Program-made: the position numbers and the translations under genes
The notes under the pieces: model-generated
Told to the model about the DNA's origin: nothing
The model's input: only the letters and a program-made list of their open reading frames with translations
The model's database searches: none
In this document: positions 61,886 to 64,000 of the stretch, piece after piece
Numbering within the stretch: position 1 is the stretch's first letter
Layout: the number at the start of each line of letters is the position of its first letter
From: Kitasatospora kifunensis
GTDB taxonomy: Bacteria; Actinomycetota; Actinomycetes; Streptomycetales; Streptomycetaceae
Length of the DNA stretch: 64,000 nucleotides
NCBI RefSeq assembly: GCF_014203855.1
Contig: NZ_JACHJV010000001.1
Span: forward strand, 7,626,001 to 7,690,000
Direction of reading: 5' to 3'

Positions 61886-62737
61886 TTACATCTCTTTCAT
61901 GATAGAGCGAATGAAATCTCGTGATTCGTCTTCTGATAGCGCAATAGACCCGATGCGCTCAAGGGCTGCGCGGTAGCGTCCCAGCTGAGCGGGCGAGTCG
62001 AGCAAGCGGGAGCCGTAGAAGGCATCCACCTGGACGGTATCCAACTCTGGTACTGGCCCTGCCATGTGGGCAAGGTCCTCGCTCGGGATGGGAAAGACCG
62101 CCGCTTCGAACGGCACGACCCTGAGGGAGATCCCTGGATGCTCGGAGTCCTTGAGAAGCGAGGAGAGTTGGTCGCGGAGCACTGCGGTGCCGCCATACTG
62201 GCCGCGCAGGGCGGCTTCGTATACCAGCACTGAGTACGGCGTCTTGCCGGATCGGACCACCTCCTGCCTGCGCAGGCGGAAGGCGGTCCGGAGATCGATT
62301 TCCTGCTGCGGGAGAGGTAGTAGTGCCTGCGTGAACAGGGCATTGGCATAGGAACGTGTTTGAAGTAGCCCTGGCACGTAGGCCAAGGCGAAGCAGGCGA
62401 GTCTCGCTGCGTTTCCTTCCAGTTCCGCCAGATCGAGGAAGTTGGTCGAGAGTACTCCGCGGTACTCCTCCCACCAGTCGTTCGTTCCCCGGTCGGTGAT
62501 GATGTCGGCCAGGGCGTTTATCAGGGGCTCGTTAGTGCACATGCACAGGTCGGCGATGGTGTACAGACGCTCCACGCTGACCCCGGTCTTGCCACTCTCC
62601 ACCTGCGTGATGTGCGCGGGTGTGACGCCGAGCAGGCGCGCGAGTTGACTGCCTCCGAGGCCGGCCTGCTCTCGCATCCTCCGCAGCTCAGTCCCCAATC
62701 GGCGCTGACGGAGCGTTGGGTTGGTGCGACTGGCCAT
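61886..62737 (-). CDS. XRE-family regulator with DUF5753 domain
   Basis: 283 residues. N-terminal HTH (LGTELRRMREQAGLGGSQLA, RLLGVTPAHITQVESGKTGV; about 12-65). The C-terminal DUF5753 domain (about 100-275) includes FALAYVPGLLQTRSYANALF, LRRQEVVRSGKTPYSVLVYE and ISLRVVPFEAAVFPI. This is the WhiJ-like development regulator family very numerous in Streptomyces. It is followed by DUF397 and divergent from an anti-sigma-type ATPase, a full three-part locus. Confidence 0.93.
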   Translation of the reverse strand: MASRTNPTLRQRRLGTELRRMREQAGLGGSQLARLLGVTPAHITQVESGKTGVSVERLYTIADLCMCTNEPLINALADIITDRGTNDWWEEYRGVLSTNFLDLAELEGNAARLACFALAYVPGLLQTRSYANALFTQALLPLPQQEIDLRTAFRLRRQEVVRSGKTPYSVLVYEAALRGQYGGTAVLRDQLSSLLKDSEHPGISLRVVPFEAAVFPIPSEDLAHMAGPVPELDTVQVDAFYGSRLLDSPAQLGRYRAALERIGSIALSEDESRDFIRSIMKEM

Positions 62738-63046
62738 GGCGTCCTCTCGGTGTTCTCCCTGGGATCAGTGTGCCGCGCGGGCTGCCGCGCGGGCCACCTG
62801 TCACTCGGGCGGGGGAACCTTCCGCGAGAGCGGTTAATTTTAACCGCCGATGCGCTATGGTCGTTGCTGTACCGATCCGACGGATCGTCAGTAACGCCTG
62901 TCACCTGGGCAGTAGGCGCATGCTGCCCCCGCACCGCAGAGCAGCCGTACGCGGCATCAACCAGCCCCGCCCCGGCCTGGCTCACGGCGACGCATCCGCC
63001 GCTGGACGAAACGAAATCCGCACCAGCGCCTCACGGAGGTTCCCCC
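62738..63046. promoter_or_regulatory. Divergent control region of XRE/DUF397 and HATPase genes
   Basis: 309 bp with no gene. It holds the palindrome CGGTTAA-TT-TTAACCG (62831-62846), AT-rich in a GC-rich region and a good candidate operator for the XRE protein. A smaller GATCCG-A-CGGATC repeat lies near 62875. Confidence 0.6.
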
Positions 63047-63457
63047 ATGTGTACCTTCAGCCTGCCCAAGACCCCCAGAAGCCCCGAGCCCCCCGACTGG
63101 TCCGCCGCCCGCGACGAGCTGCGCGACCTCCTGACCACCGTCGGGTGGCCTGCCGACCTGATCTGGGACGCCGAACTCGCCCTCCACGAACTCTTCGTCA
63201 ATGCGTGGAAGCACGGCGGCAGCCCCGCGCCCGTCGTGGTCGTCCTCCTCCTCGCCGACCGCGCCCTGCGGATCCTGCGCGTCTCCGTCGCCGACGAGAG
63301 CCCCACCCTCCCCGAGCAGCGCACCGCCGTCCCCGACCCGTACGAGCTCTCCGGCCGCGGCCTGCACCTGGTCCGCTCGCTCACCCACCGCTTCGGTGCC
63401 GCCCCGCGCAAGCACGGCGGCAAGGTGGTCTGGTTCGAGCTGGAGACCGTCGCGTGA
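63047..63457 (+). CDS. HATPase_c ATP-binding protein (anti-sigma-factor-like)
   Basis: 136 residues from ATG 63047 (ribosome site CGGAGG). A small GHKL ATPase of the RsbW/SpoIIAB-like type: WDAELALHELFVNAWKHGGS (N box, E-L-x-x-N) and LSGRGLHLVRSLTHRFGAAP (G box), ending GGKVVWFELE. In Streptomyces such proteins are the usual third partner of XRE/DUF5753-DUF397 pairs, divergently encoded as here. It overlaps the next gene (GTGA). Confidence 0.9.
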   Translation: MCTFSLPKTPRSPEPPDWSAARDELRDLLTTVGWPADLIWDAELALHELFVNAWKHGGSPAPVVVVLLLADRALRILRVSVADESPTLPEQRTAVPDPYELSGRGLHLVRSLTHRFGAAPRKHGGKVVWFELETVA

Positions 63458-63708
63458 GCCCCCGTCGCGAGCCGATCGCGCCGGCCGGCCCCCGGATGCG
63501 CGACTACACCGAGTCCCAGGTCACCATGCTGATCCGTGAACTCCACGAACTCGGAGGCCACTTCGGCATCCTCTGGGGCTCCGCCCGCACCAACGGCGAA
63601 GTCGACGGGCACATCCTCGTCGACTTCGGCAACGCACCCGTCAGTACCCTCCTCAACCTCCTGCACCTCCTCCGGGATGCGGAAGCGAGCCAAGCAAGGG
63701 ACTCGTGA
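63454..63708 (+). CDS. Conserved small hypothetical protein
   Basis: 84 residues from GTG 63454, overlapping the HATPase stop. It reads MRDYTESQVTMLIRELHELG, HFGILWGSARTNGEVDGHIL and VSTLLNLLHLLRDAE: soluble, with a helix at each end. No family recognised. Coupled translation suggests it works with the HATPase. Confidence 0.7.
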   Translation: MSPRREPIAPAGPRMRDYTESQVTMLIRELHELGGHFGILWGSARTNGEVDGHILVDFGNAPVSTLLNLLHLLRDAEASQARDS

Positions 63709-63884
63709 TCACGAGTTCCGCCAAGGGCCAAGTCCCGCTCCACCATGCTTCGAGCATCTGCCCTTGGCATATCGCATGGCCGTTCCAGTCTCGGCTACGA
63801 TGACCGGCGCTCCCGCTGGCCGGGAGCATGCACGGCTACGAGCACTTCCAGACCGTTGAATTATCGACCGGGAAGGTTCAGCCC

Positions 63885-64000
63885 ATGCGATCCCGTCCGG
63901 CAGCCCTCGGGCTTGCCGCCATCGCCTTCGCCGCCACCGCAGCGTTCGGCCCCACCCCAGCGTCCGCCGCGACCATGGCCCCCAATGACGCCTGGATCCC
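63885..64000 (+). CDS. Secreted protein, N-terminal part (runs off window)
   Basis: ATG 63885 with ribosome site GGGAAGG. The signal peptide MRSRPAALGLAAIAFAATAA is followed by FGPTPASAATMAP (Ala-x-Ala cleavage near residue 29). Only about 38 residues are inside the window, so the mature protein cannot be named. Confidence 0.75.
   Translation, partial: MRSRPAALGLAAIAFAATAAFGPTPASAATMAPNDAWI

Overview
The window is high-GC DNA from an actinomycete, most likely Streptomycetaceae (Streptomyces, Kitasatospora or a close relative). The signs are pervasive GTG/TTG starts, ATGA/GTGA stop-start overlaps, an AfsR-type regulator, XRE + DUF397 + ATP-binding triplets, LAL and PAS-LuxR regulators, and a PABA-primed type I PKS. 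No rRNA, tRNA or CRISPR array was seen.

Left part (1-28 kb): a TetR gene cut by the window edge and a divergent MFS exporter share a 22-bp perfect inverted repeat. Next is a compact operon under a divergent LysR gene (3.6-7.9 kb): AurF-type diiron oxygenase, class-II-aaRS-like amino acid:carrier protein ligase, AcpS-type phosphopantetheinyl transferase, acyl carrier protein, MaoC hotdog protein and a methyltransferase. Together they look like a small pathway acting on a carrier-bound amino acid. After it come a DUF418 membrane protein, a YheO-like regulator with a PLP aminotransferase, an ATP-grasp enzyme, an AfsR/SARP regulator, a cupin and a secreted beta-trefoil protein made of three near-identical repeats. 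An IS630 element sits exactly at the stop codon of a small HTH gene, between it and its Clp-N partner. A TnpB element abuts the 3' end of a TetX-like flavin monooxygenase gene, followed by a truncated SDR, a Rox-like monooxygenase with a PadR repressor, and a GNAT.

Centre (26-55 kb): genes characteristic of aromatic (PABA-started) polyene macrolide clusters of the candicidin/FR-008 type. They are an ABC exporter pair, one PKS protein (acyl ligase-ACP-KS-AT-ACP), fused aminodeoxychorismate synthase PabAB, a type II thioesterase, ferredoxin and P450, a mycosamine-type aminotransferase and glycosyltransferase, three large LAL-type regulators, a PAS-LuxR regulator with a LuxI/FeeM-like acyltransferase and a second P450, two small secreted proteins, and PabC. 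The long chain-building PKS proteins and the GDP-mannose dehydratase expected for such a compound are not in the window. The cluster is therefore split, decayed, or makes something much smaller.

Right part (55-64 kb): kdpF-A-B-C preceded by a 27-aa ORF, a PrmC/HemK-like methyltransferase, a universal stress protein, an XRE/DUF5753 + DUF397 pair convergent on usp across a 26-bp hairpin, a divergent HATPase and small protein, and the start of a secreted protein.

Short tandem repeats recur in several places, in two cases copying the stop-codon region of the preceding gene (ferredoxin, kdpB).
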